From positions 372,001 to 436,000 of the forward strand of contig JAUSJA010000026.1 in NCBI GenBank assembly GCA_030647905.1: a stretch of DNA of 64,000 nucleotides, read 5' to 3'. The stretch is from Gemmatimonadaceae bacterium (GTDB lineage Bacteria > Gemmatimonadota > Gemmatimonadetes > Gemmatimonadales > Gemmatimonadaceae). The position numbers and the translations under genes are program-made. Below the pieces are notes generated by a model. That model had not been told where the DNA came from. It made no database searches and saw only the letters and a program-made list of their open reading frames with translations. Below are positions 63,278 through 64,000 of this stretch, piece by piece. The first letter of the stretch is position 1. Every line of letters begins with the position of its first letter.

Positions 63278-64000
63278 CTACTGGTACTGAATGTAGACGG
63301 GCTTGGGTGTGACGCGGAGAAGCTCACCGGGCGTGAGCAGCGGCTCGCCCTTCTTCGTGTCGTTGTGATAGAAGAGCTTGAATCCGGTGAACTGGACGGG
63401 CTCCGCCTGCACGTATTCGCGATACGAGTCGAACTTGAGCCACGGCGCACCCCATCCGTCCATGTTGATCACGACCTGGACGCGCGGATCGAGCCGGATT
63501 CCCTTCGTATCGGTGAGCATCTTCCGCGTGAAGCGATGCACGATCAGGACCTTCGGTGGAAGACTGTTCGCCTTCACCAGGTTTGACAGGTAATTCACCG
63601 CCCAGTTCACGTCGGCTGAGCTCATCGTGCCAATCCTGTGGCCCGGCGGATCTCCCGACTTCATGGAGAACTCGGGGTCGAGCCCAAGGTGGACATTGGG
63701 ACGCTTGAGGAATTGCTCGAGGCGCGGGACTTCTGCCTGCACATTGCTCTTTCCGACCTGAATGTCGAGGAAGAGAAGGGCGTTCTTCTTCTGGGTCCAG
63801 GAGTAGACTCGCTCGACGAGAGTGTCCGGCATGCGGAGTCGGTATTTGCCGTCACGTCCGGGAGCACCCTGGGCGACCACTACTATGAGGTGAAGCGCGG
63901 GCTGAACCGGAGTGGAAGGATCCGCGCGATTCCACGCGGCGATTTCCTTGTCGAGGCGGGCAAGCATCTCGTCGGGCGGCAGCTCACCCAGAATTCCCAT
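63278..64000 (-). CDS. Hypothetical protein, 5' end outside the window
   Basis: 240 residues visible. It begins with Met at the window edge, but this may be internal. Alternating strands and helices with HLIVVVAQG, ALLFLDIQVG, NVHLGLDPEFSM, PKVLIVHRF and VQVVINMDGWG look like a TIM-barrel-type order, with Asp/Glu residues at strand ends (LDPEF). I do not recognise the family; it could be a glycosidase-like fold. It ends with the terminator at 63231-63257. Confidence 0.6.
   Translation of the reverse strand: MGILGELPPDEMLARLDKEIAAWNRADPSTPVQPALHLIVVVAQGAPGRDGKYRLRMPDTLVERVYSWTQKKNALLFLDIQVGKSNVQAEVPRLEQFLKRPNVHLGLDPEFSMKSGDPPGHRIGTMSSADVNWAVNYLSNLVKANSLPPKVLIVHRFTRKMLTDTKGIRLDPRVQVVINMDGWGAPWLKFDSYREYVQAEPVQFTGFKLFYHNDTKKGEPLLTPGELLRVTPKPVYIQYQ

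Noticed and set aside
62014-63312. 432-residue open frame antisense to the aldehyde dehydrogenase
   Set aside because: Shadow frame with no recognisable motifs; the dehydrogenase has all catalytic motifs and a good RBS.

Overview
The window (about 62% GC by eye, high coding density, both strands used) looks like chromosome from a member of the Gemmatimonadota or a close relative. This rests on gene content: a DUF5117-type zinc metalloprotease, a plant-type FabI, a DUF5916 carbohydrate-binding/beta-barrel protein, a soluble Ser/Thr kinase fused to a TolB/FlgO-like domain and TPRs, a VPS10-like beta-propeller giant, a DUF4142 lipoprotein, and many lipoprotein or Sec signal peptides, as expected of a Gram-negative envelope. 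No rRNA or tRNA gene was recognised.

Left core block (1-14.84 kb): a GGDEF tail, secreted metalloprotease, fabI, PAP2 phosphatase, 2H phosphoesterase, a TolB-like lipoprotein with a strong terminator, an oligopeptide-use pair (OPT transporter and Dcp peptidase), a papain/transglutaminase-like protein and ettA.

Accessory block (14.84-34.3 kb): a 101-bp sequence occurs twice as a direct repeat (15043-15143 and 29980-30080). Each copy holds one type I-E-like CRISPR repeat preceded by a perfect match to the IHF consensus, and no cas genes are present. Between the copies lie an IS630-family element next to a 5'-truncated hybrid histidine kinase, a series of orphan secreted or membrane genes, and a complete IS91-family element with several non-autonomous or decayed relatives. 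There are also fragments of lgt and of other transposases. The right copy has replaced the 5' end of an AAA ATPase gene in frame. Further right are a MazEF-like pair with an apparently leaderless promoter/operator, a DUF4143 ATPase behind three operators spaced exactly 22 bp, and a graveyard of collapsed genes: UvrD-like helicase, Fic, a Cys/Met-metabolism PLP enzyme and cysK. Several of these keep only their first and last codons.

Right core block (34.3-64 kb): secreted peptidases (M20, S41), serine hydrolases and a class A beta-lactamase-like protein in an operon with marR and a Spy-like lipoprotein. It also holds DUF4230 and DUF5916 proteins, a HipA-like kinase with DUF3037, the TPR kinase, an unusually arranged multicopper oxidase, prfC, PspC, and an autoregulated TetR gene with two palindromic operators. 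The block ends with an aldo/keto reductase, an internally deleted catE, a D-serine-dehydratase-like PLP enzyme and an aldehyde dehydrogenase. The general picture is a peptide- and amino-acid-consuming heterotroph whose core is interrupted by one eroded, repeat-rich island.
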